A stretch of DNA of 45,354 bases from Bacteroidota bacterium. Its GTDB lineage: Bacteria > Bacteroidota > Bacteroidia > Flavobacteriales > Flavobacteriaceae. Of this stretch, positions 28,719 through 38,544 are shown piece by piece; within the stretch, counting starts at the first letter, position 1; the number at the start of each line of letters is the position of its first letter. A program made the translations under genes and the position numbers. The DNA lies in the NCBI GenBank assembly GCA_949487855.1, contig CATAMV010000057.1:1-45354 (forward strand), read 5' to 3'. The notes under the pieces are model-generated. The model saw nothing but the letters and a program-made list of their open reading frames with translations, searched no databases and was not told the origin of the DNA.

Positions 28719-29360
28719 ATGTATACACTAAGAGATTTAGATTTATCGTTTTTGGGGCTCTACTTGCTTGTTACCTTAACGATGTTTGTGTTTTTAAAAT
28801 TTTTAAATCCTTCGCGCTATCAATCCATGGTGTTTTTTTGGCAACGGGCAAGTAGTCGTTCAGAATTTTATAAGCCTTTCAATGAAACCAAAGCGCTTTC
28901 TTGGGTTGGTTTTATTTTCAGAGCACTCATTTTTGGATTAATTGCAGAGATATTACGCACTAAAAACCTCAGTGCTGCAACTTTTAATACAACAACTTTG
29001 ACTTGGGCCGGAATATTTATGCTGTTTTGGATGACAAGGACTTTAGTTGAAGGGGGCTTAATGTCCACGCTTGGAATGCGAGAAGGACTCCTAAAAATCT
29101 TTTATATACGGACTATTTTTAAAGAAAAATGGGCTTTTGCTTTTGGATGTCTTATTTTGTCTCTTGTTTACGTGTCGATGTCTTCTAACATTGCACGCAT
29201 ATTGGCAATGTGCTATCTACTTGGCATAATTATAATACACTTACTATTTTTGAAATTATATTTTAGACGTAACCTTACCAAAAAAGTGTACATTATTTTG
29301 TATATTTGCGCCTCAGAAATTGGCCCCATATGGCTCTTGGTACAAACACTCAAACTTTAA
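28719..29360 (+). CDS. DUF4271-like membrane protein
   Basis: Polytopic 210-aa ORF; FGLIAEILRTKNLSAATFNTTT...; YLLGIIIIHLLFLKLYFRRNLTKKVYIILYICASEIGPIWLLVQTL; next to hemD-like gene. ATG at 28719 preferred. Confidence 0.75.
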   Translation: MYTLRDLDLSFLGLYLLVTLTMFVFLKFLNPSRYQSMVFFWQRASSRSEFYKPFNETKALSWVGFIFRALIFGLIAEILRTKNLSAATFNTTTLTWAGIFMLFWMTRTLVEGGLMSTLGMREGLLKIFYIRTIFKEKWAFAFGCLILSLVYVSMSSNIARILAMCYLLGIIIIHLLFLKLYFRRNLTKKVYIILYICASEIGPIWLLVQTLKL

Positions 29361-30115
29361 CGAAAATTGCAAAAGTGAAAACCATCTTGGTTTCTCAACC
29401 TGCGCCATCAGCTGAAAATTCTCCATATAATCAACTTATTGAAAGAAGAAAAGTTACCATAGATTTTCGCCCTTTCATCCATGTTGAAGGCGTTTCTTCA
29501 AGAGAAGTGCGCTTGCATAAAATTGATATTACAAAATATTCGGCTATCATATTTACGAGCCGAAATGCAGTAGATCATTTTTTCCGTATTGCAGAGGAGC
29601 TTCGATACTCGGTGCCAAGTACTTTGCGCTATTTTTGTCAATCTGAAGCTGTTGCTTACTACCTTCAAAAATATATTGTGTACCGCAAACGCAAAGTTTA
29701 TGTAGGAGCACGCACCTTAGATGAAGTACTCAAAGAGGTAATCAAATACAAAGACGAAAAATTTCTATTACCCTGTTCTGATGTTTTAAAACCAAGTATC
29801 ACCAATGCCATTGATGCTACTGGGATCACATGGACAAAAGCCGTATTTTACAAAACAGTTATTAGTGATTTATCAGATTTACGTGATGTATATTATGATA
29901 TTTTAGTGTTTTTCAGCCCCTCTGGGATTGAGTCTTTATTCCACAATTTTCCTGATTTTGAACAAAATGATACGCGAATAGCGGTGTTTGGCCCCACTAC
30001 AAAAAAGGCTGCTGAGGATAAAGGCTTACGAATAGATATTTTGGCGCCTACCCCAGAAAATCCTTCTATGACCAAAGCCCTTAGTGATTACATTGCACTA
30101 GCCAATAAGCGCTAA
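29330..30115 (+). CDS. hemD: uroporphyrinogen-III synthase-like
   Basis: KTILVSQPAPSAENSPYNQLIE, YSAIIFTSRNAVDHFF, VFFSPSGIESLFHNFP, RIAVFGPTTKKAAEDKGLRIDILAPTPENPSMTKAL. Confidence 0.87.
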   Translation: MALGTNTQTLTKIAKVKTILVSQPAPSAENSPYNQLIERRKVTIDFRPFIHVEGVSSREVRLHKIDITKYSAIIFTSRNAVDHFFRIAEELRYSVPSTLRYFCQSEAVAYYLQKYIVYRKRKVYVGARTLDEVLKEVIKYKDEKFLLPCSDVLKPSITNAIDATGITWTKAVFYKTVISDLSDLRDVYYDILVFFSPSGIESLFHNFPDFEQNDTRIAVFGPTTKKAAEDKGLRIDILAPTPENPSMTKALSDYIALANKR

Positions 30116-30493
30116 TTAGCTTCGCAAATAGCCGATTAATAGGTTTACCCAACCCAAAATCAAGAGTAACCCACCTATGGGTGTTATAGGCCCAAGTAGT
30201 TTCGACAGCCATTCAATTGACGAATAATTAAGAGACAATCCATAAATAGAGCTAGAAAACAATAGGGTTCCAATAACAAATAAAAAGGCCGTACGTTTTG
30301 CAAATGGATTTTTTTCTAGACTCAAAAAAAGCAATGCTAATCCATGAAAAAACTGGTACCGAACCCCTACTTCATACGATTGAAGTGCTTTCGCGCTTAT
30401 ATAGGCCTCCAGTAAATGGGTACCAAAGGCACCCAAAATAACGGCTGTTCCGCAAAATAATGCGCCCCAAATGCTACGTTGCTTATATCTCAT
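30116..30493 (-). CDS. DUF423 family membrane protein
   Basis: GTAVILGAFGTHLLEAYISAKALQSYEVGVRYQFFHGLALLFL; PITPIGGLLLILGW. Confidence 0.9.
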   Translation of the reverse strand: MRYKQRSIWGALFCGTAVILGAFGTHLLEAYISAKALQSYEVGVRYQFFHGLALLFLSLEKNPFAKRTAFLFVIGTLLFSSSIYGLSLNYSSIEWLSKLLGPITPIGGLLLILGWVNLLIGYLRS

Positions 30494-30547
30494 TATCTAT
30501 TTTTTTTCTAAAATAGTTTACTATGTTTATACACCAAAACAAAAAGG

Positions 30548-31018
30548 TTGAAAAAAATAGAAGAACAAATTTCCCTCGATGGAATTGACAAGGCCATTTT
30601 ACGTGTACTTATGGACAACGCTAGAACTCCTGTACAAGAAATTGCACGCCAACTAGATCTTTCAGGGTCAGCAGTACATCAACGCATAAAAAAACTGGAA
30701 GATGCCAATCTTATACAAGGAAGTTATCTCAAGCTTAATCCATCTTCGCTGGGATATACCACCACTGCCTATATTGGGGTGTACTTGGATAAAGCCATGC
30801 GTAATCCAGAAGCGGTATCGCAATTGAAAAAAATTCCTGAGGTAGTAGAATGCCATTACACCACAGGTAATTGGAGTATTTTGATTAAAATTTTATGTAA
30901 AAACAATGAGCACTTAATGCAACTGCTCAATCATCAAATACAATCCATTGAAGGGGTTTCCAGGACCGAAACATTTATTTCACTGCACCAACAAATCAAC
31001 CGTCAAATTAAAATTTAG
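30548..31018 (+). CDS. Lrp/AsnC family transcriptional regulator
   Basis: IDKAILRVLMDNARTPVQEIARQLDLSGSAVHQRIKKLEDANLIQGS plus RAM-like C-terminal domain; TTG start. Confidence 0.93.
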   Translation: MKKIEEQISLDGIDKAILRVLMDNARTPVQEIARQLDLSGSAVHQRIKKLEDANLIQGSYLKLNPSSLGYTTTAYIGVYLDKAMRNPEAVSQLKKIPEVVECHYTTGNWSILIKILCKNNEHLMQLLNHQIQSIEGVSRTETFISLHQQINRQIKI

Positions 31019-31707
31019 CGTCTAGAGCTTGCCACCCGAAGGGCAAAATAAATTAAGGTTGCCAAAGAGCCTATGGCAGCAACAACATAAGTGCGAGCAG
31101 CCCATTTAAGTGCATCTTTTGACATCGCAAATTCTTTTTGGCTAACCATGTTTTTTCGTTGTAGCCACGCCAAAGCACGGTTACTAGCATCGTATTCTAC
31201 CGGTAACGTAATGAAACTAAATAATGTTCCGAGTCCAAAAAGCACCACACCTGCCACTGCTAAGTTATACCCCATTGCAGAGCCAATCCCAAGCATAAAA
31301 CCTCCAAAAATAACATACATGGAAAACTGCGAGGCAACACTCACAACAGGAACTAATAGTGAACGAAACTGGAGCCATTCATAGCTTTGTGCGTGTTGTA
31401 CCGCATGGCCACATTCGTGAGCAGCTACAGCTGCAGCCGCTGCATTACGTTCGTGATAAACGCTTTCGCTAAGATTAACGGTTTTGTTTTTAGGATTGTA
31501 ATGATCCGTAAGTTTTCCGCGGACAGCTGTTACCTTTACGTCTCGAATACCGTGGTCAGAAAGCATTTTATCGGCAATTTCTTTCCCAGACATTTGATTA
31601 CGCAATTGCACTTTTGAGTACTGCTTAAACTTAGATTTAAGTTTATACTGAACCCACATACTGGCACCAGCAAAAACAGCAATTAGCAAATAATATTCTA
31701 CGTACAT
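31015..31707 (-). CDS. YugP-like zinc metallopeptidase
   Basis: NLSESVYHERNAAAAAVAAHECGHAVQHAQSYEWLQFRSLLVPVVS (HECGH), TM segments. Confidence 0.92.
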   Translation of the reverse strand: MYVEYYLLIAVFAGASMWVQYKLKSKFKQYSKVQLRNQMSGKEIADKMLSDHGIRDVKVTAVRGKLTDHYNPKNKTVNLSESVYHERNAAAAAVAAHECGHAVQHAQSYEWLQFRSLLVPVVSVASQFSMYVIFGGFMLGIGSAMGYNLAVAGVVLFGLGTLFSFITLPVEYDASNRALAWLQRKNMVSQKEFAMSKDALKWAARTYVVAAIGSLATLIYFALRVASSRR

Positions 31708-31743
31708 AACTTTTCTTTTAATTTAAGCAAACAACATACCACG

Positions 31744-32001
31744 CTACTTTTTTGAGCGAACTATAAAGGTAATAATAAATATGATAATGGAAATAGAAAC
31801 GCTATTTGCCACAATTATCGATGGGCTTTGAATTAATACGCCATAAATAAGCCAACACAACGTACCTGTTCCCATCACAAGATACATGGTCATTGACAAA
31901 CCGTCAGCTGATTGGGTTTTCCAAATTTTAAATGCCTGCGGCAAAAAAGCAGAAGTGGTTAAGATGGCGGCTAAAAAACCGATGTACTCAGGGTTTGGCA
32001 T
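31744..32001 (-). CDS. SemiSWEET-type sugar transporter
   Basis: GFLAAILTTSAFLPQAFKIWKTQSADGLSMTMYLVMGTGTLCWLIYGVL PQ-loop repeat, 85 aa. Confidence 0.88.
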   Translation of the reverse strand: MPNPEYIGFLAAILTTSAFLPQAFKIWKTQSADGLSMTMYLVMGTGTLCWLIYGVLIQSPSIIVANSVSISIIIFIITFIVRSKK

Positions 32002-32013
32002 ATTTATGGGTTC

Positions 32014-32316
32014 TTAAATGTTATTCTCGAAAAATGTTTCGTAATGTTCAACTGTTGGAAAAGGAACATAATATTTATGCAATAATGCTTTCCATTTTTC
32101 ATTCTCTGTAGATTTTCGAAATCCAACTTCGTGACTTTCCAAATTTTCCCAGTTGACAAGGAGAATATATAGACTAGAACGTTCCATGCACTTTTGCAAC
32201 GAATGCCTTTTGTAACCAATTGCAGCACTAATGTATTGACTTGCTAGTGTAAAATCTTTTTCAAAGTCAATTTCTAATCCGTTTTTAACATCCAAAACAG
32301 CTACTTCAAGTATCAT
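32014..32316 (-). CDS. antibiotic biosynthesis monooxygenase (ABM)-like protein
   Basis: MILEVAVLDVKNGLEIDFEKDF...YILLVNWENLESHEVGFRKSTENEKWKALLHKYYVPFPTVEHYETF. Confidence 0.8.
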   Translation of the reverse strand: MILEVAVLDVKNGLEIDFEKDFTLASQYISAAIGYKRHSLQKCMERSSLYILLVNWENLESHEVGFRKSTENEKWKALLHKYYVPFPTVEHYETFFENNI

Positions 32317-32355
32317 ATAAATTGTAGGTTACTATTTGTTTACCAAAAATAGCTA

Positions 32356-32751
32356 TTATACTGTTTGCAAAAGTTTAATATCGGATAACTCCTGACCAAT
32401 TTGGTGAATGCCAATCAAAATTTTCTCAGTTTGCTTTTTTGATGGCTTTTTGTGACCTTGAACATACTGTGATAATAATGATGGATTCATGTCAATTTTT
32501 TTGGCAAGAAATTTTGCGTTTAATACCTTATAATATTTAAAAAACTGCTCAAAGTCTATTTCAAAGGTAATATCATTTGGTGTTACAACTATATTCTCTG
32601 CTTCAAAATAAAAGCCAACTGCTTCGTAGGTATGATTAATCAATTCTGGAACGTTTTGCCCTGTTGTGAAAATAGGGTATTGCTCCGAAAAAGCAGAGAA
32701 TCCCGTATCGGTTTTTTCAACAGTCATGATGATTTTTTTCTTTTTAGCCAT
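32356..32751 (-). CDS. hicB: HicB-like antitoxin with HTH
   Basis: KIIMTVEKTDTGFSAFSEQYPIFTTGQNVPELINHTYEAVGFYFE plus HTH KKIDMNPSLLSQYVQGHKKPSKKQTEKIL; directly downstream of hicA. Confidence 0.82.
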   Translation of the reverse strand: MAKKKKIIMTVEKTDTGFSAFSEQYPIFTTGQNVPELINHTYEAVGFYFEAENIVVTPNDITFEIDFEQFFKYYKVLNAKFLAKKIDMNPSLLSQYVQGHKKPSKKQTEKILIGIHQIGQELSDIKLLQTV

Positions 32752-32754
32752 ATC

Positions 32755-32943
32755 TCATTTTTTAAATCCAGCAGCTTTTAAAATTTTCTTTTCAAGTCCT
32801 TTTCCCAATTCCTGACTCCCATGGTTTGGAAAAATAATAGTTCCCTTTTTTGTTTTGTGTCTCATTTTTATATGCGATCCACGCTGCGAAATAGGATACC
32901 AACCATCTTTGGTTAAGCGTCGATACATTTGGGAACATTTCAT
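32755..32943 (-). CDS. hicA: HicA-like toxin
   Basis: MKCSQMYRRLTKDGWYPISQRGSHIKMRHKTKKGTIIFPNHGSQELGKGLEKKILKAAG; GSHIKM and NHG..EL..GL motifs. Confidence 0.88.
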   Translation of the reverse strand: MKCSQMYRRLTKDGWYPISQRGSHIKMRHKTKKGTIIFPNHGSQELGKGLEKKILKAAGFKK

Positions 32944-33032
32944 TTGAGGCAACAACTAAATGTTGCTTCAAAAGTAAACAATTATTTACTTTTTAGACAA
33001 TAAAAAATTGAAAAATCCTTGGCTACAAGTGA

Positions 33033-35846
33033 CTATACCACAATATTTACAATTTTATTTGGTACAACAATCACCTTTTTTGGGGCTTTCCCAGCCAAAT
33101 AGGTTTGTGTACGTTCCTCTTGCATCACAGCAGCCTCAATTTCGTCTTTACTAAGCGAAGTGGACAACGCTAACGTAAAGCGCATCTTCCCATTAAAACT
33201 AATGGGGTACGCTTTGGTGTCATCTTGCAAAAAGTCGGGGTTTGCAACAGGATAAGCAGCATTCGTTATCGAATCTTGATGCCCTAACAATGCCCAAAGT
33301 TCTTCGGAAATATGTGGTGCAAAAGGAGCTAGAAGTACCGTGAGCGGTTCTAAAATTTCTCGATTGTTGCACTTCTGACTGTTGAGCTCATTGGTGGCAA
33401 TCATAAACGCACTAACCGATGTGTTGAGTGAAAACTGTTCGATGTCTTGGGTTACTTTTTGAATCGTTTTATGCAGTGTTTTAAGCGATTCTTTTGTGGG
33501 TTTATCGTCACTTATATCAAAATCATCACCGTTGTAAAACAAGCGCCAAAACTTATTTAAAAAGTTACTCACTCCCGAAATCCCTGCTGTATTCCAAGGC
33601 TTTGCTTGCTCAATGGGGCCTAAAAACATTTCATACATACGAAGTGTATCTGCGCCATACTGCGCGCAAATGGAGTCGGGGTTTACTACGTTGTATTTGG
33701 ACTTGGACATTTTTTCAACTTCGCGGCCAACGATATATTTCCCTTCCTCCAACTCAAATGTGGCATCTGAAAAATGAGGTTGCCACTTTTTTAGCCCTTC
33801 TATATCCAATTCATTTTGAGTGGAAACTAACGATACATCTACGTGCACAGGAATCACTTTTTTGCCTCTACACAAGCCTTTGGAAAGATAGGTTTGCGTA
33901 TCGGTAATGCGATATACAAATGCACTTTCACCCAAAATCATCCCTTGATTAATTAGTTTTTTGGCAAAATTTTCCACGGGTACAAGTCCAAAATCATATA
34001 AAAAATACTGCCAAAACCTAGAATAAAGCAAATGTCCTGTGGCGTGTTCGCTTCCACCTAAATATAGATCTACTTCTTTCCAATACGCCATAGCTTCTTT
34101 GCTTGCAAAAGCATTGGTGTTATGCGCATCCATATAGCGGTTAAAATACCAAGAGCTTCCCGCCCAACCTGGCATGGTGTTCTTCTCCAAAGGAAAAACA
34201 GATTTATTATCTATTTTATCGTTGGAAACTACCTTATTTTGAACCCTGTCCCACGCCCAATCAGTAGCGTTACCAAGTGGCGGAGCGCCGTCGGCAGTAG
34301 GGAGGTATTTTGATACTTCGGGCAATTTCAACGGCAAGCTTTCGTCTGGAACAAGTTGTGGCTGACCATTTACATAATATACAGGGATCGGCTCACCCCA
34401 GTAGCGTTGACGGCTAAAAACAGCATCGCGGAGGCGGTAAGTAGTTGCACCCTCGCCCATGCCTCTTTTTCCAAGTTCTGCAATCACTTTTTGAGTAGCT
34501 TCGGGAATGGATAAGCCGTCTACAAAATCTGAATTGGCAATAATGGTATTCTCTTTTGCTGTATGCGCCGCAGCTGAAATATCGATATCTTTAAAAATAT
34601 TTTTTATGGGAAGATTAAAGTGAGAAGCAAAATCAAAATCCCGCTGATCTCCACAAGGAACTGCCATCACGGCACCCGTTCCATATCCTGCTAATACATA
34701 ATCGCCAATCCAAATAGGAATTTTTTTGTTGGTAATGGGATGAAGTGCAAAAGCCCCTGTAAACACGCCGCTGATTCGATCAACTTCACTCATACGCTCG
34801 CGTTCACTACGTTGTGCCGCTTGAGCAACATAAGCGTCAACTTCCGCTTTTTGTTCAGCAGTTGTAATTTCACTTACCCACTCATGTTCTGGAGCTAAAG
34901 TCAAAAAGGTAACACCAAAAAGTGTGTCGGGTCTTGTAGTAAATACCTCTATTTGGTGTTGACTATTTTCGATGTAAAAACGCACACTTGCACCCACAGA
35001 TTTTCCAATCCAGTTGCGCTGCATTTCTTTTAATGGCTCGGGCCAGTCGATGGATTCTAGGCCTTTGAGCAATCTATCGGCAAAAGCAGAAATACGCATG
35101 CTCCATTGCTTCATTTTTTTACGCTCCACAGGGTGTCCACCGCGCTCCGAAACGCCTTGCACTACTTCATCGTTTGCAAGCACCGTTCCCAAAGCAGGAC
35201 ACCAATTTACCTCAATTTCTGCCAAATAAGTTAAACGAAAACGAAGTAAAAATGTTTGTTTTTCTGCTTCAGTCATGTTTTGCCAATCTTCGGCCGTGCA
35301 TGTAGGTGTATCATCATCACAAACGGCTTCCAAAGCTTGCGTCCCAAAGCGTTCCAAATGTTGAATAAGTGTGTCAATAGAACGTGCTTTGTCTTGTTTG
35401 GTGTCGTACCAAGCATCAAATAAAAGGGAAAAAATCCATTGTGTCCAGCGGTAATAAGAAGGGTCTGAAGTGCGTACTTCTCTTGACCAATCAAATGAAA
35501 AACCCATTTTGTCAAGTTGTTCGCGGTAGCGTTTGATGTTGGTTTCCGTTGTTACAGCAGGATGCTGTCCTGTTTGAATGGCATATTGTTCGGCAGGAAG
35601 TCCAAACGAATCATACCCTTGAGGGTGTAATACATTAAATCCTTTGTGGCGTTTGTAGCGTGCCACAATATCACTTGCAATGTAGCCAAGTGGGTGCCCC
35701 ACGTGAAGTCCTGCTCCTGATGGATAGGGAAACATATCCAACACATAAAATTTGGGTTTATCAGACGGCTGGTCCACTTTATAGGTTTGCTGCGATGCCC
35801 AAATCGCTTGCCACTTTTCCTCAATATCTTGAAACGGATATCCCAT
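33033..35846 (-). CDS. leuS: leucyl-tRNA synthetase
   Basis: YVLDMFPYPSGAGLHVGHPLGYIASDI (HxGH), EVEKMSKSKYNVVNPD (KMSKS), FTTRPDTLFGVTF editing motif, LGGSEHATGHLLYSRFW. Confidence 0.97.
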   Translation of the reverse strand: MGYPFQDIEEKWQAIWASQQTYKVDQPSDKPKFYVLDMFPYPSGAGLHVGHPLGYIASDIVARYKRHKGFNVLHPQGYDSFGLPAEQYAIQTGQHPAVTTETNIKRYREQLDKMGFSFDWSREVRTSDPSYYRWTQWIFSLLFDAWYDTKQDKARSIDTLIQHLERFGTQALEAVCDDDTPTCTAEDWQNMTEAEKQTFLLRFRLTYLAEIEVNWCPALGTVLANDEVVQGVSERGGHPVERKKMKQWSMRISAFADRLLKGLESIDWPEPLKEMQRNWIGKSVGASVRFYIENSQHQIEVFTTRPDTLFGVTFLTLAPEHEWVSEITTAEQKAEVDAYVAQAAQRSERERMSEVDRISGVFTGAFALHPITNKKIPIWIGDYVLAGYGTGAVMAVPCGDQRDFDFASHFNLPIKNIFKDIDISAAAHTAKENTIIANSDFVDGLSIPEATQKVIAELGKRGMGEGATTYRLRDAVFSRQRYWGEPIPVYYVNGQPQLVPDESLPLKLPEVSKYLPTADGAPPLGNATDWAWDRVQNKVVSNDKIDNKSVFPLEKNTMPGWAGSSWYFNRYMDAHNTNAFASKEAMAYWKEVDLYLGGSEHATGHLLYSRFWQYFLYDFGLVPVENFAKKLINQGMILGESAFVYRITDTQTYLSKGLCRGKKVIPVHVDVSLVSTQNELDIEGLKKWQPHFSDATFELEEGKYIVGREVEKMSKSKYNVVNPDSICAQYGADTLRMYEMFLGPIEQAKPWNTAGISGVSNFLNKFWRLFYNGDDFDISDDKPTKESLKTLHKTIQKVTQDIEQFSLNTSVSAFMIATNELNSQKCNNREILEPLTVLLAPFAPHISEELWALLGHQDSITNAAYPVANPDFLQDDTKAYPISFNGKMRFTLALSTSLSKDEIEAAVMQEERTQTYLAGKAPKKVIVVPNKIVNIVV

Positions 35847-35947
35847 ACAAACAATTAAGCCACAAAAATAACATTTTAAGTACGGTCTTTGAGAAAACTA
35901 GCAAGATTGTTCCGTCATATTTTCTATTTTTATGGCTTAGAACAACT

Positions 35948-36817
35948 ATGTCTGCAACCCGCATATACAAACGACGCCTTTTTGCTTCCTACTTTTCTGT
36001 TGTTAGCAGCACCACTTTGGTGTTATTTGTATTAAGCATACTGGGTTTTGTTTTGCTAAACAGTCAATCCATTGCCAACTATTTTAAAGAACAAGTAACC
36101 ATGACTGTTTTTTTGGAAGATGAAACCAAAGAAATGGAGCGAGAGCAATTGATTACTACCATACAATTAGCCCCTTATACAAAAGCGGTGCGATTTATAT
36201 CTAAGGAAACGGCAGCCAGTGAACACAGTGCTACAATTGGTGAAGATTTTATGGATTTTTTAGGATATAATCCGCTGCAAGATGCGCTTGATATTGGACT
36301 CAAAGCTGATTTTGTTAACACTGAAGTCTTGGACAGTTTGAGCGATATAATCGAGCAAAAGCCTTTTATTTCTGAAGTGCTTTACGATCGTCCACTAATT
36401 GTGTTACTCAATCAAAACATTCAACGATTTGGATTTTGGTTTCTTGTATGCAGTGGCGTTTTTATTGGCATTGCATTACTACTTATAAATCACTCCATTA
36501 AATTATCTATTTACAGCAAGCGCCTTATCATACAAACAATGCTGTTGGTTGGCGCAAAAAAGCGTTTTATTCGACGCCCTTTCCTATGGCGTTATATGGG
36601 TATTGGCATCTTAAGTGCCCTATTTGCCTTGATAGGCTTTGCAGCAGTTCTGCGCTTTTTAGCGCAGTTGATTCCGCAAATAAACTGGTGGGAAAATCAA
36701 CTCTCTCTATTGCTTTTGACCACTGCTATTTTGGGCGGATCGATGGTTATTTGTGGTATCAGTGCCTGGTTTGCAACGCGCAAGCACCTACGTTTAACTT
36801 ATGATATTATCTACTGA
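35948..36817 (+). CDS. ftsX: FtsX-like permease protein
   Basis: FKEQVTMTVFLEDETKEMEREQL, VRFISKETAASEHSATIGEDFMDFLGYNPL; four TM pattern; start MSATRIYKRRLFASYFSV chosen, since the 35660 ORF start overlaps leuS. Confidence 0.9.
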   Translation: MSATRIYKRRLFASYFSVVSSTTLVLFVLSILGFVLLNSQSIANYFKEQVTMTVFLEDETKEMEREQLITTIQLAPYTKAVRFISKETAASEHSATIGEDFMDFLGYNPLQDALDIGLKADFVNTEVLDSLSDIIEQKPFISEVLYDRPLIVLLNQNIQRFGFWFLVCSGVFIGIALLLINHSIKLSIYSKRLIIQTMLLVGAKKRFIRRPFLWRYMGIGILSALFALIGFAAVLRFLAQLIPQINWWENQLSLLLLTTAILGGSMVICGISAWFATRKHLRLTYDIIY

Positions 36818-36819
36818 TT

Positions 36820-37050
36820 ATGAAAAATGAAAAAGAATTTTTATTTGGGAAAAGATCCTATCAAATCATGGGTGTTGGACTTGCGCTTATTGTTTTGGGT
36901 TTTGTGCTTATGACAGGCGGCGGTAGTGATGATCCCAATGTTTTTAATCCCGCAATTTTCAGCCCATTGCGCATAAGAGTAGCACCAACGCTTGTATTGA
37001 CTGGCTTTGCCGTCCTAATCGTTGCTATTTTAGCCACCAAGAAAAAATAA
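36820..37050 (+). CDS. DUF3098-like small membrane protein
   Basis: FGKRSYQIMGVGLALIVLGFVLMTGGGSDDPNVFNPAIFSPLRIRVAPTLVLTGFAVLIVAILAT between ftsX and uppP. Confidence 0.88.
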   Translation: MKNEKEFLFGKRSYQIMGVGLALIVLGFVLMTGGGSDDPNVFNPAIFSPLRIRVAPTLVLTGFAVLIVAILATKKK

Positions 37051-37844
37051 TGAGTTTTTGGGAAGCACTAGTATTGGGGATTGTTCAAGGATTAACTGAA
37101 TTTTTACCTGTTTCCTCAAGTGGACATTTGGCACTTTTTACAGCACTTCTAGGTGGAGAAACACTACCAAAAGAAAACCTCCTCTTTACTGTTTTGGTGC
37201 ATGCTGCAACAGCGATAGCCACGATTGTTGTGTTTCGAAAAGATATTACGGAACTCATTCAGGGATTTTTTCAAAAGGATAATCCAAATGCACGACATTT
37301 TATTGGGAAAATTGTACTTTCTATGCTCCCCGCAGTCGCAGTTGGGTTGTTTTATGAAGAAGAAATTACAGCGCTTTTTGGGACTAATTTGGCACTCGTT
37401 GGTGCAATGCTATGTATTACCGCTCTACTTCTTTTTTTAACTGACCTAGCCAAAACAAAAGAATGTTCTATTTCCTATACATTCGCACTACTCATTGGTT
37501 TGGCACAAGCCATAGCCATACTGCCCGGAATTTCGAGAAGTGGAGCTACCATTGCCACAGCGTTACTTATTGGGGCAACACGACCTGAAGCAGCTCGTTT
37601 TTCGTTTTTAATGGTGATTCCGCTCATATTAGGAAGTATGGCAAAAACCCTACTTGACAACGGGACATCCGTTTTTGGAACTGTTGATGCATTGCCGTTG
37701 CTCACAGGTTTTATAGCGGCTTTGATAGCTGGAATTTTGGCGTGTACATGGATGATTCGTATTGTAAAAAAAAGTAAGCTGAGCTATTTTGCAGCCTATT
37801 GTTTGGTTGTTGGAATTATCGCTTCGATTCTTGCATGGACATAA
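37050..37844 (+). CDS. uppP: undecaprenyl-diphosphatase
   Basis: ALVLGIVQGLTEFLPVSSSGHLAL, ILPGISRSGATIATALLIGATRPEAARFSFLMVIPLILG. Confidence 0.96.
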   Translation: MSFWEALVLGIVQGLTEFLPVSSSGHLALFTALLGGETLPKENLLFTVLVHAATAIATIVVFRKDITELIQGFFQKDNPNARHFIGKIVLSMLPAVAVGLFYEEEITALFGTNLALVGAMLCITALLLFLTDLAKTKECSISYTFALLIGLAQAIAILPGISRSGATIATALLIGATRPEAARFSFLMVIPLILGSMAKTLLDNGTSVFGTVDALPLLTGFIAALIAGILACTWMIRIVKKSKLSYFAAYCLVVGIIASILAWT

Positions 37845-38542
37845 ATTTTTCTAAAGACACATTCCTAGAAGGACAACTTCTACTCATTGACAAACCCATT
37901 GAGTGGACATCTTTTCAATTGGTAAATAAAATTAGATGGGCAATTCGTAAAACCTACGGAATCAAAAAAATAAAAGTAGGTCATGCTGGTACTTTAGATC
38001 CGCTTGCTACAGGGTTGATGCTTATTTGTACAGGAAAAATGACCAAACAAATTGATCAATTCATGGGGATGGATAAATCCTACTCAGGAACCTTTCGCTT
38101 AGGCGCAACAACACCTTCCTACGATTTGGAAACCGCAGTGAGTAACCCAAAGCCTTTTGATCATATTTCGCATGATTTATTAGTCAAAACAAGAGATACT
38201 TTTTTGGGGAAAATTCAACAAAAACCTCCGCTGCACTCCGCAATAAAAAAAGATGGAAAACGTCTTTATACCATCGCGAGAGCAGGTGAAACCACAGAAA
38301 TACCAACGCGAGAAGTTACGATTACATCTTTTAAATTAGCACACATCAACCTTCCAGATATAGATTTTTTGGTATCCTGTAGCAAAGGAACTTATATTCG
38401 TTCTTTAGCGCACGATTTTGGACAATCGCTTAAGTGCGGAGCACACTTGGTGTCGTTACGAAGAACTGCCATTGGAAGCTACACACTCGAAGATAGCTTG
38501 ACACTTGACGCATTTTTACATAATTTAGAGGGAAAATCATAA
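37835..38542 (+). CDS. truB: tRNA pseudouridine(55) synthase
   Basis: LLIDKPIEWTSFQLVNKIRW, KVGHAGTLDPLATGLMLICTGKMTK, QKPPLHSAIKKDGKRLYTIARAGE, VSCSKGTYIRSLAHDFG; start ATG 37835 overlaps the uppP end. Confidence 0.95.
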   Translation: MDINFSKDTFLEGQLLLIDKPIEWTSFQLVNKIRWAIRKTYGIKKIKVGHAGTLDPLATGLMLICTGKMTKQIDQFMGMDKSYSGTFRLGATTPSYDLETAVSNPKPFDHISHDLLVKTRDTFLGKIQQKPPLHSAIKKDGKRLYTIARAGETTEIPTREVTITSFKLAHINLPDIDFLVSCSKGTYIRSLAHDFGQSLKCGAHLVSLRRTAIGSYTLEDSLTLDAFLHNLEGKS

Positions 38543-38544
38543 GC

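Noticed and set aside
33494-33907. + strand 137-aa ORF antisense to leuS
   Set aside because: Fully inside the conserved leuS coding region; Trp/His/Cys-rich translation without family features.
35660-35947. Long N-terminal extension of the ftsX ORF
   Set aside because: Overlaps leuS on the opposite strand; FtsX homology begins at MSATRIYKRRLFASYF (35948).
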